Positions 26,706-36,568 are shown, counted from the stretch's first letter. The stretch: DNA of 64,000 bases from Flavobacterium notoginsengisoli (GCF_014207905.1 NZ_JACHLB010000001.1:372001-436000); one strand, 5' to 3'. Program-made: numbers and translations. Notes: generated by a model not told the origin, from the sequence alone.

Positions 26706-26730
26706 GCAAAAGCACTATAAAAGTGCTTTT
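26706..26730 (-). terminator. terminator of the 304-residue lipoprotein gene
   Basis: 10-bp stem CAAAAGCACT/AGTGCTTTTG with an ATAAA loop, 26 nt past the stop on the minus strand and before serS. The T-run is short. Confidence 0.6.
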
Positions 26731-26755
26731 GTTATGATTTGTAATTTGCTAAAAA

Positions 26756-27670
26756 TTATTCTAGAAAACGATGTCTGTCATCTCGATGAAAAGCATATTC
26801 CCTACCATTAAACTTCAGCTTTTCGGCTTCTTTTTTCGTTTGAAGATTACTATGCTCTTCGATACCATTTTCTGGATCACTTTCAATTGCTTCTTCATAA
26901 GAGAAATTTTTAGTGATGATGAGATCATAATATCCATTTGTTTTCTGATCCCCAAAACTCATTCCTGTTTCTAATGATTCTATCTGAAAAGTTCCTGATC
27001 CGTTAGAATCGCCGTTGGTTAAGGAAATAGGATATTCGTAAAGAACTTTATTAATTTCATTATTATTCAAAGTCAGCAAAGTAAATTTCTGTTCAGAATA
27101 CAATACAATTCTGCTGCTCGCGCTGGCTTCTGTATAAAAAGCTACTGCTGGCGTAGTTTCATTCAGATAAACCAAGTCTTTTAAAATGTGTGATTTAGAA
27201 AATCGAATGGCTTCATTATCATAATAGCCCAGATTATTGTCAAATTCTTCAGCAATTATACTTCCATCTTCTCTGTTGACAAATAAGTATTTACGCTGAA
27301 AATAATCTCCCAATTCGTCTTCGTCTGCAGATTTGATTACTTTTTTCTTATTGTGTTCAACAGTCGTCAGGACAAAAAATGCCGTTTTATCATCGTAATT
27401 AATGGAACTCGTTTCGCCAATTTTAATCGCAGAATATTTGATTTTAAGATTGGATGCCACTTTAGAAAGCAGATCCAAATTCAGTTCTTCTGAATCCTGA
27501 AAATCCTCCAATTTTTTAAAAATGAGTTTTTTAAAAGGCTTTTTTAAACTACTTTCGGTCTGCGAAAGCAAATCTTGATTTTGAAGTTCTATTTCATTTT
27601 TAATCTTTTCGCTCTTTCCGCAAGAAAGCAAAAACATTAAAACACTACTTATAAGTAAAGTTTTTTTCAT
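26756..27670 (-). CDS. lipoprotein of unknown function
   Basis: 304 residues. Signal peptide with lipobox LLSC (Cys17), then a charged helix-prone stretch (about 20-65) and a beta-rich body with FFVLTTVEHNKKKV, GSIIAEEFDNNLGYYD and SGTFQIESLETGMSFG. I do not recognise a family; the mix of short strands and acidic loops suggests a solvent-exposed domain anchored in the envelope. Flanked by a terminator on the serS side and by the DMP19-like gene upstream on the same strand. Confidence 0.8.
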   Translation of the reverse strand: MKKTLLISSVLMFLLSCGKSEKIKNEIELQNQDLLSQTESSLKKPFKKLIFKKLEDFQDSEELNLDLLSKVASNLKIKYSAIKIGETSSINYDDKTAFFVLTTVEHNKKKVIKSADEDELGDYFQRKYLFVNREDGSIIAEEFDNNLGYYDNEAIRFSKSHILKDLVYLNETTPAVAFYTEASASSRIVLYSEQKFTLLTLNNNEINKVLYEYPISLTNGDSNGSGTFQIESLETGMSFGDQKTNGYYDLIITKNFSYEEAIESDPENGIEEHSNLQTKKEAEKLKFNGREYAFHRDDRHRFLE

Positions 27671-27813
27671 AGGTTATTCTATTAGAAAATTTGGGATCTT
27701 CAAATATATAATTTTCTTACAAAACTTTCCGAAAAAATTAAAATTTCGAAAAGACATTCTTAAAAACCTAGTAAATATAAACCTTATAAACGATTTTATT
27801 ACTTTAAAAACAA

Positions 27814-28353
27814 TTAATCTCTTTTAATTTCGTGCCCTACAAATTCTTCTAAAGCAGCGAACATTTCTTCAACCGAAAGCACTTCTGTATCTGGATGCGA
27901 TTTTAAAAAAGCGGCATTTAATTCGGTTATATTTTCATCCAATTCAAAATAAGCGTTATTATTCAAAACATCGCGGAAAGCATTTGGCGTGTCGGCTTTT
28001 TCTTTTAGAAATTTCCCTAATTTAATGTTACTCTGCAAACGTAATTTTCGAGATTGTTCTTTAAACAATTCCAAATGTTTTTCGGCACCAATTAAAGCCA
28101 AACCTTCTTCTATCAATTCATTCAGTTCTTTGTTCCAACCTGAGTCGTGTACAAATTGCGAAAAGTTTCCTTCGGCATATTTTGAAGCGTAAAAATCTAA
28201 ATAATAACTCATTAAAGCATCTTCATGAATTAAATCGTCGTCTATTTTTTCTTCGCGCATTAAATTGATTACCGAAATATTCGAATTTACAACGTCTTGC
28301 GGGTTTTCGCTGTTTGCTGCCGTTTCTGAAATAATGATTTTTCCGAATTCCAT
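27814..28353 (-). CDS. DMP19-like (DUF4375-type) protein
   Basis: 179 residues, cytosolic, mainly helical. The central stretch YYLDFYASKYAEGNFSQFVHDSG followed by a helix ending LALIGAEKHLELF resembles the DMP19/DUF4375 pattern (...EVxNGGFxQFFxNSSG... and xxxIGAxxH). Those proteins include a DNA-mimic protein in Neisseria, but here the acidic content is only moderate and the function is unknown. It lacks obvious operon partners. Assignment is by eye and only moderately secure. (The first motif spans about residues 50-72.). Confidence 0.65.
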   Translation of the reverse strand: MEFGKIIISETAANSENPQDVVNSNISVINLMREEKIDDDLIHEDALMSYYLDFYASKYAEGNFSQFVHDSGWNKELNELIEEGLALIGAEKHLELFKEQSRKLRLQSNIKLGKFLKEKADTPNAFRDVLNNNAYFELDENITELNAAFLKSHPDTEVLSVEEMFAALEEFVGHEIKRD

Positions 28354-28521
28354 TTGAGTTTTTGCTTAAAGTTTATTTTGCAAAGTTGGCTAAATAATTG
28401 AGAAAAACCTTTTTAATTTAAAACAAATGGACAGAAATTATTTTTTTGGTTAAGTTTTTGAAGATGAATTTTTTAACCAAAACAAAAATTCTAATTAATA
28501 ATTTTAAATCACTTAAAAATT

Positions 28522-28956
28522 ATGAAAAACACCATTCTTAAAAGTTTAGTTCTTTCCCTTTTTATTACAAACATTTGGAGCGTAACTATGTTTTTTACCT
28601 ACTATTTTGAATCGCCTGGTTGGTTTGTCGGTTTAACAACTTTCTTTATTTTTCTCTACAGTTGTTGGACTGTTTCCGGAATCGGCGTTTTAGCAATTTT
28701 AATTTCATTAGTAAAATTCTGGAAATCGAATAGTCAAAAAGTTTTCCTTCTTTCGACAGTAGCTTTTCTCAATACTTTCTTGTCAATACTTATTATTCTG
28801 ACGACTTGCTTTGAGATTTTAGAATTTAAATTGGACTTATTTGGAATGATCCTTTTAATCAGTTTTATCATTCCCATCGTATCTTTTTTTCTTATCAAAA
28901 GAAAAATAAAAGAATCTGAGAATGGAAAAATTAGCAATTATAATTCAAGATTATAA
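28522..28956 (+). CDS. four-helix membrane protein of unknown function
   Basis: 144 residues with four hydrophobic segments (about 8-28, 36-64, 75-97 and 108-128) and a charged C-terminal tail (IKRKIKESENGK). No recognisable family motif. Isolated, with about 165 nt of AT-rich sequence before it and 125 nt after it. The region 26756-31745 is rich in such poorly conserved genes and looks like an accessory stretch. Confidence 0.7.
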   Translation: MKNTILKSLVLSLFITNIWSVTMFFTYYFESPGWFVGLTTFFIFLYSCWTVSGIGVLAILISLVKFWKSNSQKVFLLSTVAFLNTFLSILIILTTCFEILEFKLDLFGMILLISFIIPIVSFFLIKRKIKESENGKISNYNSRL

Positions 28957-29083
28957 ACACAAAAAAAATGCTAGTAATATTTTTTTCTTTTTTAAATTTC
29001 AAAAAATAATTATTTTTGTAAGAATAAATTTATTTTTTTTAGTTTATTGCAAAACTTGAAATTAACTATTTAACAAAGCAAAT

Positions 29084-29554
29084 ATGAAAGAAAAAATCAT
29101 TAAAAATTTAAATATATACTTTTCTGAGAAGCATTCACAGATCATTTTTGCGCCAACATACAGAAAACCTAAAATACCTATTTATTTCGAACAAGAAATA
29201 TGTGAAGTGATTGATTTTGAAAGTTCAAATGAAATTATTGGTGAAGCTTTAAAAAGAAATTTTGACAAATTTGATTTGAAAGAAAGAAAAAGTATTACCA
29301 ATAACAATTCTGACTGGGCCGTACTGAACGCTAGTAAAGAAAAAACAAAAAAGGCCTTTGACACAAATTATCAACTTATAAATGTAAGAGGCGCAAATGA
29401 ATTTAATATAATTTTAATAATTGAAACCGTTTTAAATTACCCACATCAAATAGAATTAACTACGTCAATATCTGCAAGTCATGAAAGTTTTGAATTAGGG
29501 AAACGCATTCTAAGCATTTATAACTCTGAAATTTGCAAAAGAAAAATAATTTAG
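29084..29554 (+). CDS. hypothetical protein
   Basis: 156 residues, no signal peptide or membrane segment. N-terminal Lys/Ile-rich helix, a basic-aromatic stretch FAPTYRKPKIPIYFEQEI, an acidic middle and a hydrophobic strand-rich C-terminal part (EFNIILIIETVLNYPHQIEL). The size and soluble acidic nature would suit an immunity-type protein, but no toxin gene is adjacent, so I do not assign a function. Codon use is AT-rich like that of its neighbours. Confidence 0.6.
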   Translation: MKEKIIKNLNIYFSEKHSQIIFAPTYRKPKIPIYFEQEICEVIDFESSNEIIGEALKRNFDKFDLKERKSITNNNSDWAVLNASKEKTKKAFDTNYQLINVRGANEFNIILIIETVLNYPHQIELTTSISASHESFELGKRILSIYNSEICKRKII

Positions 29555-29600
29555 TAAAAACATTTTCTAATTTAATGACAAGTAAAAAACTTTATTCAAT

Positions 29601-31169
29601 TTAAAACCCTTTATTCTCCGTCAGCAATTCTTTCAATTCATTGGTTTTTAAATACGCCGCAAAACGCCCAGAAAGCAATAACATTTCTTTTTCTTCAGGC
29701 GTAATTTTGAGTTTGGTTTCTACATGCGCGGTATATTCATAAAGCATTAAAAGCTCGCTGGCACCAAAATCTTTAAAGGTTTCTCTTTCTAAACTTGAAA
29801 GCAGTGGTTCGCCAGTTTTGTCTTTTTTAAAACGGTCTAAGCCAAATTTTTCAATCAATTTTGCTTTAAAATCATCATGAAGTTTTAGCCAGCTCGCCGC
29901 TTCGTCGTCAGTATTTTTTAACTGTTTTACCAAATCTTCATAAGCTTGGTCTTTTTTTAGTTTTAATAAATGATCTCGTAAAGTCGTAAAACCAATGATT
30001 TGATAATTTGAAGTCGGAATTTTATATCGATCTAAAACATTTTCAACATCTTTTTCAAAAGTGATATAACGCGTTTGCACCGTATATAAAGAAGCCGTTT
30101 CTAACAAAGAAAGTAATCTGATTTTTTCATCATTTATAAAAGGTGCTTTTTTTCCTTGACCTAAACAATCAATAAAAAGCGCTTTTTTGTTTTTGTCTTT
30201 TACTTTTGTGTCGCTATGAAGCAATTCAATCAAAGTTTCGTAACCCATATTATCAGATGCGCCGCCATCGATCACGCACAAAATTTTATCTTGATTTTTG
30301 ATTCCAAATTTCGTTTTAGGCAAAACGCCTGGAAAAGCAGAACTTGCCGTAATGGCATACGTAAGCGGAAAATCGTAACCATTATTAATTTGATTTTCGT
30401 CAAGCGAAAGTGACGCTTTATTTGGAGCCAAAGACGAATTAATTTTTAAAGCTCTAATAATATGTGGCATAAACGGAAAGCGTTCACCATTATTATAGGC
30501 AGTTCCGTTGGCAACCATCATTGGCAATTGCGGATTTAGTTTGCTTTCTTTCGGAATAAAAAAATCGGACAACAGCATTTGTGTTTTAAACTTATTCTGA
30601 TTCTCTGGATTGGTGCTGTCGTATTGCAAAACTTCCAAATCTAATCGTTGTGCCATCGAGATTTTCTCACCTTTTTCATTTCTGCTATTATTTAAAAGAG
30701 AAAAAAGCGTAGCCGATTTATTGACATCCGATTTGAAAGCATCGGCTTTAGAAAAATAAAATTCGTTGAACGTGCAATTATCGTATTGCAGTTTGTTTTT
30801 CAGAATTGTCAAATAATATCCTGCCGAATAACAGCCTCCAGAAACAGTAGAGAAATAGTCAATTTCATTAAGAAAATTACGATTCGAATTCTCTTCCTTA
30901 ATTTCTTCTAAACCTAAAAGAACTCCCATGCTAAAAAACTGCGCTCGCGAACCGCCACCAGAAATTCCAACTCCCAAAGCAATATTCGGATTTTGAAGTC
31001 GACTATCGCGATCTTGAACCGATTTATATTCGTTTAAGCTAACCGCAGGAATCGAATTGTAATTGATTTCTGAAAAGAGATTTATTTTGTTTTGAGCAAT
31101 TCCTTTATTTGCTAAAAGAATAAAAAAGAATACTATCGAAAGATTTTTAATTTTCATCCTTAAATTCAT
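29601..31169 (-). CDS. secreted patatin-like phospholipase with cPLA2-type motifs
   Basis: 522 residues with an N-terminal signal segment (about 8-25, ending IAQ). The oxyanion loop is GVGISGGGSRA (66-76). The likely nucleophile is Ser110 in FSTVSGGCYSAG; this is closer to the GxSGG form of cPLA2 than to bacterial GTSAG. The Asp partner is in VIDGGASDNMG (about 298-307). This pattern supports a lysophospholipase or phospholipase acting in the periplasm or outside. A small membrane protein gene ends 9 nt before its start, so they are probably one operon. Two in-frame Mets (1 and 5) could start it. Confidence 0.85.
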   Translation of the reverse strand: MNLRMKIKNLSIVFFFILLANKGIAQNKINLFSEINYNSIPAVSLNEYKSVQDRDSRLQNPNIALGVGISGGGSRAQFFSMGVLLGLEEIKEENSNRNFLNEIDYFSTVSGGCYSAGYYLTILKNKLQYDNCTFNEFYFSKADAFKSDVNKSATLFSLLNNSRNEKGEKISMAQRLDLEVLQYDSTNPENQNKFKTQMLLSDFFIPKESKLNPQLPMMVANGTAYNNGERFPFMPHIIRALKINSSLAPNKASLSLDENQINNGYDFPLTYAITASSAFPGVLPKTKFGIKNQDKILCVIDGGASDNMGYETLIELLHSDTKVKDKNKKALFIDCLGQGKKAPFINDEKIRLLSLLETASLYTVQTRYITFEKDVENVLDRYKIPTSNYQIIGFTTLRDHLLKLKKDQAYEDLVKQLKNTDDEAASWLKLHDDFKAKLIEKFGLDRFKKDKTGEPLLSSLERETFKDFGASELLMLYEYTAHVETKLKITPEEKEMLLLSGRFAAYLKTNELKELLTENKGF

Positions 31170-31178
31170 TAATTACAA

Positions 31179-31745
31179 TTATTCAATATTAAACAGCCTC
31201 AAAATATAAGAGAGTTCATAAACAATAAAAAGCACAGCTAGAATAATATGAAACCTTTTATCATTGATTTTTATTGCCATTAAACATAAAATAATGTGAA
31301 TTGCAATTCGAACAAAATATTCATTCTCATTATATAAAAAATAATTTCCTCCTTTAATTGCAGTATCAACTATGTCGGCCACAAAACTTATCGCCAAAAC
31401 TGTAAAAAACCATTTTTTTCTGGAATAAAAATAATCCTCATATCCTGTATAATCTACTATATCATCAGGATAAAGAATGGCACAAAGCAAATAATAAATT
31501 AAAATATAGCAGATTATAAAGAAATAATCTGCAAAATACCATTCCTGAATTAATTTCAAATTAAACTCCCACCACCAAAAATGAATCAGCATCAGGAATA
31601 CGTAAAATACCCATAAAGCATGCACGAAATAAAATTTCTTACGTCCCGGATGCTGGATAAAAATTACCGAACCTTTTATAAGGTGCGTTAAACTCAACCC
31701 CAAAATGATTCCTATAACAGATTTGACATGAGTAAGTTCTTCCAT
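31179..31745 (-). CDS. membrane protein in operon with the patatin-like lipase
   Basis: 188 residues with about five to six membrane segments, many Trp/Tyr/Phe residues (FWWWEFNLKL near 57) and a His near the first helix (SLTHLIKG). No family recognised. It stops 9 nt before the lipase start on the same strand, so co-expression is likely; whether it is functionally tied to the lipase is inference. Confidence 0.72.
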   Translation of the reverse strand: MEELTHVKSVIGIILGLSLTHLIKGSVIFIQHPGRKKFYFVHALWVFYVFLMLIHFWWWEFNLKLIQEWYFADYFFIICYILIYYLLCAILYPDDIVDYTGYEDYFYSRKKWFFTVLAISFVADIVDTAIKGGNYFLYNENEYFVRIAIHIILCLMAIKINDKRFHIILAVLFIVYELSYILRLFNIE

Positions 31746-31817
31746 AAATAAAAAGTATTATCTACATTGAACTAAAATTAATCTAATTAATTTAAAAACA
31801 ATTATTTACATTAAAAA

Positions 31818-31846
31818 AAAACCACATTCAAACAGAATGCGGTTTT
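31818..31846 (-). terminator. terminator of the CDGSH gene
   Basis: 12-nt arms AAAACCACATTC and GAATGCGGTTTT with one mismatch and an AAACA-type loop; the A-run at 31813-31821 gives a T-run on the minus strand, 25 nt past the CDGSH stop. Confidence 0.75.
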
Positions 31847-31870
31847 CAAATATTTAAAACTAGTAAAATC

Positions 31871-32098
31871 TTAGTTTGTTTTCATCGGAGGTAAATCAAA
31901 CGCAACAGAATCGTGTTCGAAGTTGTTTCTGTGTCCTCCATCGCAAAATGGTTTGTTTTTAGATAATCCGCAACGGCAAAGTCCAAGTGCTTGTCTTCCT
32001 TGTAAACCGTAAAGTGCTCCTTCTGGATCCATGATTTCAAAATCTCCTTCGATTTTGATAGATCCGTTTTTATTGATGATTAATTTAGTCTTGCTCAT
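31871..32098 (-). CDS. CDGSH iron-sulfur domain protein
   Basis: 75-residue protein. The start MSKTKLIINK is chosen because 16 extra upstream codons (MRIYFAIFAPEK...) are not family-like. The 2Fe-2S ligands are Cys41, Cys43, Cys52 and His56 in CRCGLSKNKPFCDGGH, the three-Cys one-His CDGSH pattern (with Gly for Ser). Bacterial single-CDGSH proteins of this size are thought to be electron-transfer or cluster-transfer proteins. Monocistronic. Confidence 0.92.
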   Translation of the reverse strand: MSKTKLIINKNGSIKIEGDFEIMDPEGALYGLQGRQALGLCRCGLSKNKPFCDGGHRNNFEHDSVAFDLPPMKTN

Positions 32099-32223
32099 AA
32101 ATTTTGTTTTTTTTTCGGGTGCAAAGATTGCGAAATATATTCTCATTTATAAGGCAGAAACGTAGTTTAAACTGGTTCTATTTTATGAGGAATTGCAACA
32201 CATTCAAAGAGAATGACCGTACT

Positions 32224-32296
32224 GTGAGGCTGAACGAAGTCGAAGCCCCACAAAGTGATTCAGCAAATGGGGCTTCGACTTCGCTCAGCCTGACAC
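32224..32296. repeat. inverted repeat with the CTGAGCGAAGTCGAAG word
   Basis: Arms 32224-32249 and 32269-32296 are complementary apart from single differences (GGCTGAACGAAGTCGAAGCC against GGCTTCGACTTCGCTCAGCC). The 16-nt word CTGAGCGAAGTCGAAG is shared with the coding sequence at 49684-49699. Further repeat words (CGACTTTGCGAGATTAAAAAC) follow at 32350-32371. Confidence 0.8.
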
Positions 32297-32415
32297 TCTT
32301 GATGCCTTTGGAAAATTAATTCATAAAATGATAAAAAACGTTGCTTCTTCGCGACTTTGCGAGATTAAAAACTCAGCGAATCTCAGCGTAATATTAAAAT
32401 CTCAATTCTATTGCT

Positions 32416-32423
32416 TATTTTTG
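32416..32423 (+). promoter_or_regulatory. putative -7 element (TAnnTTTG) of metG
   Basis: TATTTTTG, 19 nt before the metG ATG, followed by CACTC; this would give a leader of roughly a dozen nucleotides. Confidence 0.45.
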
Positions 32424-32442
32424 CACTCAATAAAATTGAATT

Positions 32443-34578
32443 ATGATACAAGATCCAAAGAGATATACGATCACAGCTGCATTACCTTACACCAACGGAC
32501 CAATACATATTGGGCATTTGGCGGGGGTTTACGTGCCTGCAGATATATATTCTAGATATTTAAGATTGCAAGGAAAAGATGTTGCATTTATTTGCGGAAG
32601 CGATGAACACGGCGTTGCAATTTCTATGAAAGCCAAAAAAGAAGGAATTACACCGCAGGAAGTTATTGATAAATATGATGGAATTATTCGTAAATCGTTT
32701 GCCGATTTCGGAATTTCATTCAACAATTACTCTAGAACTTCTGCTAAAATTCATCATGATACGGCTTCAGAATTCTTTAGAACTTTGTATGATAAAGGCG
32801 ATTTTATTGAAGAAGTTACCGAACAATTGTACGATGCAAAAGCCAATCAGTTTTTAGCAGACCGTTTTGTAGTTGGAACTTGTCCAAAATGCGGTAATGA
32901 CGGTGCTTACGGAGATCAATGCGAAAACTGCGGATCTACTTTGAACGCAACAGATTTGATTAACCCAAAATCGACAATTACAGGCGAAACTCCAGTTTTA
33001 AAATCAACTAAACACTGGTTTTTACCTTTGGATCGTTACGATGCTTTTTTACGCGAATGGATTTTGGAAGGTCATAAAAATGACTGGAAAACCAATGTTT
33101 ACGGACAAGTAAAATCTTGGATCGATGCAGGTTTAGAACCTCGTGCCGTAACGCGTGACCTAGATTGGGGAATTGATGTTCCTGTTGAAGGTGCTGAAGG
33201 CAAAAAACTATACGTTTGGTTTGATGCGCCAATTGGTTATATTTCTTCTACAAAAGAATGGGCAGCGCGTGAAGGAAAAGATTGGGAACCATACTGGAAA
33301 GATCAAGACACAAAACTGGTTCACTTTATCGGAAAAGATAATATTGTTTTCCACTGTATTATTTTCCCAGCGATGCTAAAAGCAGAAGGAAGCTATATTT
33401 TACCAGATAACGTTCCAGCAAATGAGTTTTTGAATTTGGAAGGAAATAAACTTTCGACTTCTAAAAACTGGGCGGTTTGGTTACACGAATATTTAGAAGA
33501 ATTTCCAGATAAGCAAGATGTTTTACGTTATGCGTTGACATCAAACGCTCCTGAAACAAAAGATAACGATTTTACTTGGAAAGATTTCCAGGCTAGAAAT
33601 AATAACGAACTAGTTGCCGTTTTCGGAAACTTCGTAAATCGTGTTGTAGTTTTAACCAACAAATATTACGAAGGAATTATTCCAACGCCAAATGAATTTA
33701 CAGAAGTTGACGAACAAACTTTAGCAGAATTAAAAGCGTATCCAGCTGTGATTTCAAGTTCGGTTGAGCGTTACAGATTCCGTGAAGCTTTGGGCGAATT
33801 GATGAATGTGGCTCGTTTAGGAAATAAATACCTGGCAGACGAAGAGCCTTGGAAAGTTATGAAAGACAATCCGGAGCGTGTTAAAACTCAAATGTATGTG
33901 GCGTTACAAATTGCTGCTGCGTTGAGCGTTTTGGCTGAACCATTTTTACCTTTCACGGCTGCGAAACTTTCTAAAATATTGAATTTAGCTGATCTTAAAG
34001 AACATTTTGCAGGTTTCAGCAAATTCTTGAAAGAGAAAGACCGCGATGCAAAAGACATTTTCCTTGATAAAACTTTAGGTTGGAATGACATTTCTGAAAC
34101 TTCAGATTTACTTCCTGCTGGACATAAAATTGGCGAAGCAGAATTGCTTTTCGCTAAAATCGAAGACGAAGAAATACAAAAACAAATAGATAAATTGGAA
34201 GCAACAAAAACAGCTAATCTAGCCGAAAACAAGCAAGCAGAACCTCAAAAAGATTTAATTCAGTTTGAAGATTTTGCTAAAATGGATATTCGTATCGGAA
34301 CTATTTTAGAAGCTGAAAAAATGCCAAAAGCAAACAAACTTTTAGTACTTAAAGTAGATACAGGAATTGATGTTCGTACGATTGTTTCTGGAATTGCTGA
34401 AAGTTTTTCTCCAGAAGAAATTGTCGGAAAACGTGTTTCTGTATTAGCAAACTTGGCTCCAAGAGCTTTACGTGGTGTTGAAAGCCAAGGAATGATCTTG
34501 ATGACAACAAATGCAGAAGGAAAACTGGTTTTTGTAAATCCAGATGCTGATGCGCCAAACGGATCAACCGTAAACTAA
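32443..34578 (+). CDS. metG: methionyl-tRNA synthetase
   Basis: Class I synthetase charging initiator and elongator tRNA-Met. 711 residues. The HIGH motif is HIGH at 22-25, a zinc knuckle Cys147-Cys150-Cys160-Cys163 follows, and the KMSKS loop is present as KLSTSK near residue 335, the usual variant in long MetG. Residues about 600-711 form the C-terminal EMAP/Trbp111-like tRNA-binding domain ([23 protein letters not shown]), which also gives dimers. A hydrophilic Lys/Glu linker precedes it. Monocistronic with its own terminator. Confidence 0.97.
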   Translation: MIQDPKRYTITAALPYTNGPIHIGHLAGVYVPADIYSRYLRLQGKDVAFICGSDEHGVAISMKAKKEGITPQEVIDKYDGIIRKSFADFGISFNNYSRTSAKIHHDTASEFFRTLYDKGDFIEEVTEQLYDAKANQFLADRFVVGTCPKCGNDGAYGDQCENCGSTLNATDLINPKSTITGETPVLKSTKHWFLPLDRYDAFLREWILEGHKNDWKTNVYGQVKSWIDAGLEPRAVTRDLDWGIDVPVEGAEGKKLYVWFDAPIGYISSTKEWAAREGKDWEPYWKDQDTKLVHFIGKDNIVFHCIIFPAMLKAEGSYILPDNVPANEFLNLEGNKLSTSKNWAVWLHEYLEEFPDKQDVLRYALTSNAPETKDNDFTWKDFQARNNNELVAVFGNFVNRVVVLTNKYYEGIIPTPNEFTEVDEQTLAELKAYPAVISSSVERYRFREALGELMNVARLGNKYLADEEPWKVMKDNPERVKTQMYVALQIAAALSVLAEPFLPFTAAKLSKILNLADLKEHFAGFSKFLKEKDRDAKDIFLDKTLGWNDISETSDLLPAGHKIGEAELLFAKIEDEEIQKQIDKLEATKTANLAENKQAEPQKDLIQFEDFAKMDIRIGTILEAEKMPKANKLLVLKVDTGIDVRTIVSGIAESFSPEEIVGKRVSVLANLAPRALRGVESQGMILMTTNAEGKLVFVNPDADAPNGSTVN

Positions 34579-34597
34579 AGTTTTATAAACTATATAA

Positions 34598-34639
34598 AAT
34601 TGCGTGAATCGGTTATATTTTAACTGATTCACGCAATTT
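34598..34639 (+). terminator. terminator of metG
   Basis: Inverted repeat AAATTGCGTGAATC..GTTA / TAAC..GATTCACGCAATTT with one mismatch and a short loop, then TCTTTTTT. It begins 20 nt after the metG stop. Confidence 0.8.
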
Positions 34640-34670
34640 CTTTTTTACAATAAGTCAAAAAAATAAAAAA

Positions 34671-35558
34671 ATGAAACTCACCAAACCAAGATTAGCCTTA
34701 ATCTGCGGTATACTTTGCATCTCGATTTTCCCAATTTTGGTAAAATTACGTTTAACTCCAGGATTAATTTCGGCATTTTACCGAATGTTTTTTGCTGTGT
34801 TACTTTTATTGCCTTATGTTATTTTCAGCGGAAACTTTAAACTTCCAAAACTAAAATTTGCACTTTTAGCCGTGCTTTGTGGTGTTTTGTTTTCTTCTGA
34901 TGTTGCAGTTTGGAATATTGCCATTCAGGAATCGAGTGCAACTCAGGCATCTTTATTGACCAATTTATCTCCAGTTTGGGTTGGTGTTGGTTCTTTCTTT
35001 TTTCTAAAAGCAAAACCTGCAACCAATTTCTGGATAGGAACATTAGTCGCTTTATTCGGAATGGTAACTTTAGTTGGCTTTGAGTTTTTTATCGATTTAA
35101 ACTTTGATAAAGCATTTCTATTTGCCGTTTTATCTGGAATTTTATATTCTATTTATCTTTTGGTCAGCAAAAATGTACTTTCTGAAGTTGATGTTCTTTC
35201 TTTTATGACAATTAGTTTAACAGCTTCGAGCATTTATTTAGGAATACTTTGTTATTCTTTAGGTCAACCGTTTACTGGTTTTTCAGATATGGGTTGGTTT
35301 GTTCTCGTTCTCCAAGCTGTAATTTGTCAATTGTGTGCTTGGCTTTCGATTAGTTATGCGACACAACATATGCGTGCGACTAGAGTTTCGCTAAGTTTAT
35401 TAAGTCAAGCGGTAATTACCTCTATTTTAGCTTGGTTGTTTTTGGAAGAAAAAATAACTTTACAAATGGTTTTCGGAGGAATCATTCTCCTTTTCGGAAT
35501 CCGAATCACTTTTTACGATAAAACGATTTCTTTGAAAAGGATTTTTTCTAAAGATTAA
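34671..35558 (+). CDS. EamA/DMT-family transporter
   Basis: 295-residue inner-membrane protein with ten hydrophobic segments in two five-helix EamA halves. The first half has GLISAFYRMFFAVLLLLP and WNIAIQESSATQASLLTNLSPVWVG; the second has SYATQHMRATRVSLSLLSQAVITSILAWLFLEE, broken over residues 224-257. The substrate of DMT exporters cannot be read from sequence. It is followed by the 300-nt repeat region, so probably its own transcript. (Motifs given by position: first half 30-47 and 83-108.). Confidence 0.88.
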   Translation: MKLTKPRLALICGILCISIFPILVKLRLTPGLISAFYRMFFAVLLLLPYVIFSGNFKLPKLKFALLAVLCGVLFSSDVAVWNIAIQESSATQASLLTNLSPVWVGVGSFFFLKAKPATNFWIGTLVALFGMVTLVGFEFFIDLNFDKAFLFAVLSGILYSIYLLVSKNVLSEVDVLSFMTISLTASSIYLGILCYSLGQPFTGFSDMGWFVLVLQAVICQLCAWLSISYATQHMRATRVSLSLLSQAVITSILAWLFLEEKITLQMVFGGIILLFGIRITFYDKTISLKRIFSKD

Positions 35559-35860
35559 ATAAAAGGTTTCACGCAGATTTCACAGATTTAAACTGATTAC
35601 ATACAGATTAATTTTGCAAACTGTAATTAAAAAAATTAAACACATAGAAACATAGATTTTTTTTGTTCCTATTTAAGTTTGTTAAAAAAGCATGCTTTTA
35701 CACATAGAACTATGTGCATTTTAATTAGTGAAACGCCTTTATACGCAAAGTGAAACTATGTTTCTATGTGTTTAAAATTATTTGAAAAAACCTTAAACAA
35801 AGAAAACCTTAAACTTGACCCGAGGCTGAAAGCCGAACTGACGAAGTAAACAAAAAAACT
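35559..35860. repeat. intergenic inverted-repeat region (no gene seen)
   Basis: This 302-nt gap contains no credible gene. It starts with TTTCACGCAGATTTCACAG-type words, then a perfect 20-bp inverted repeat at 35636-35655 and 35756-35775 (TTAAACACATAGAAACATAG and complement) 100 nt apart, enclosing a palindrome CACATAGAACTATGTG at 35701-35716. After the right arm the sequence runs to a HAD hydrolase start, with a repeat-like stretch CGAGGCTGAAAGCCGAACTGACGAAG near 35821. Confidence 0.8.
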
Positions 35861-36568
35861 ATGTTACATAAAACTAAAATACCAAACCTTAAAGTAATCG
35901 CATTTGATGCCGATGATACTTTGTTTGTAAACGAACCTTATTTTCAGGAAACCGAACATAAATTTTGTGCTTTGATGGAAGACTATCTTTCACATCAAGG
36001 CATTTCGCAAGAATTATTTAAAATCGAAATTGCCAATTTGCCATTGTACGGTTACGGAATTAAAGGTTATATCCTTTCGATGATTGAAGCCGCGATGAAC
36101 ATTTCGAACAAAACAATTCCTGTTGAAGTCATTGAAAAAATTATTCAATACGGAAAAGAATTACTCGAAAAACCGATCGAACTTTTAGATGGAGTCGAAG
36201 AAACACTTCAGTCATTGCACGGAAAATATAAATTAGTTGTGGCTACAAAAGGCGATTTAAAAGACCAGCAAAGCAAATTACATCGTTCAGGTTTAGGACA
36301 TTATTTTCATCATATCGAAGTAATGTCGGACAAACAGGAAATTGATTATGAAAAACTTATTGGGCGTTTAGATATTCAAGCACACGAATTTTTGATGATC
36401 GGAAATTCATTAAAATCTGATGTTTTGCCAGTTTTAGGAATTGGCGGTTATGCCGTTCATATTCCGTTTCACACTACTTGGGAACACGAAAAAATTAATC
36501 ATACTATCGAACACGAGCATTTTAGTTCATTTGAAACTATTGCAGAAGTTGTTCCGAATTTATTATAA
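35861..36568 (+). CDS. HAD-superfamily hydrolase
   Basis: 235-residue cytosolic phosphohydrolase. Motif I is FDADDTLF with nucleophile Asp16 and acid/base Asp18; motif II is VVATKGD (Thr about 129, then Lys), and motif III/IV lie in LMIGNSLKSDVLPVLG. A helical cap occupies about 25-110. The class I cap and size suit small phosphorylated metabolites, but the substrate is unknown. It overlaps the CAT-like gene by one base (TAATG), so the two are translationally coupled. Confidence 0.88.
   Translation: MLHKTKIPNLKVIAFDADDTLFVNEPYFQETEHKFCALMEDYLSHQGISQELFKIEIANLPLYGYGIKGYILSMIEAAMNISNKTIPVEVIEKIIQYGKELLEKPIELLDGVEETLQSLHGKYKLVVATKGDLKDQQSKLHRSGLGHYFHHIEVMSDKQEIDYEKLIGRLDIQAHEFLMIGNSLKSDVLPVLGIGGYAVHIPFHTTWEHEKINHTIEHEHFSSFETIAEVVPNLL

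Noticed and set aside
32443..34578. MetG lacking the KMSKS motif
   Set aside because: A degenerate KLSTSK stands in the right place near residue 335, so the enzyme need not be defective.
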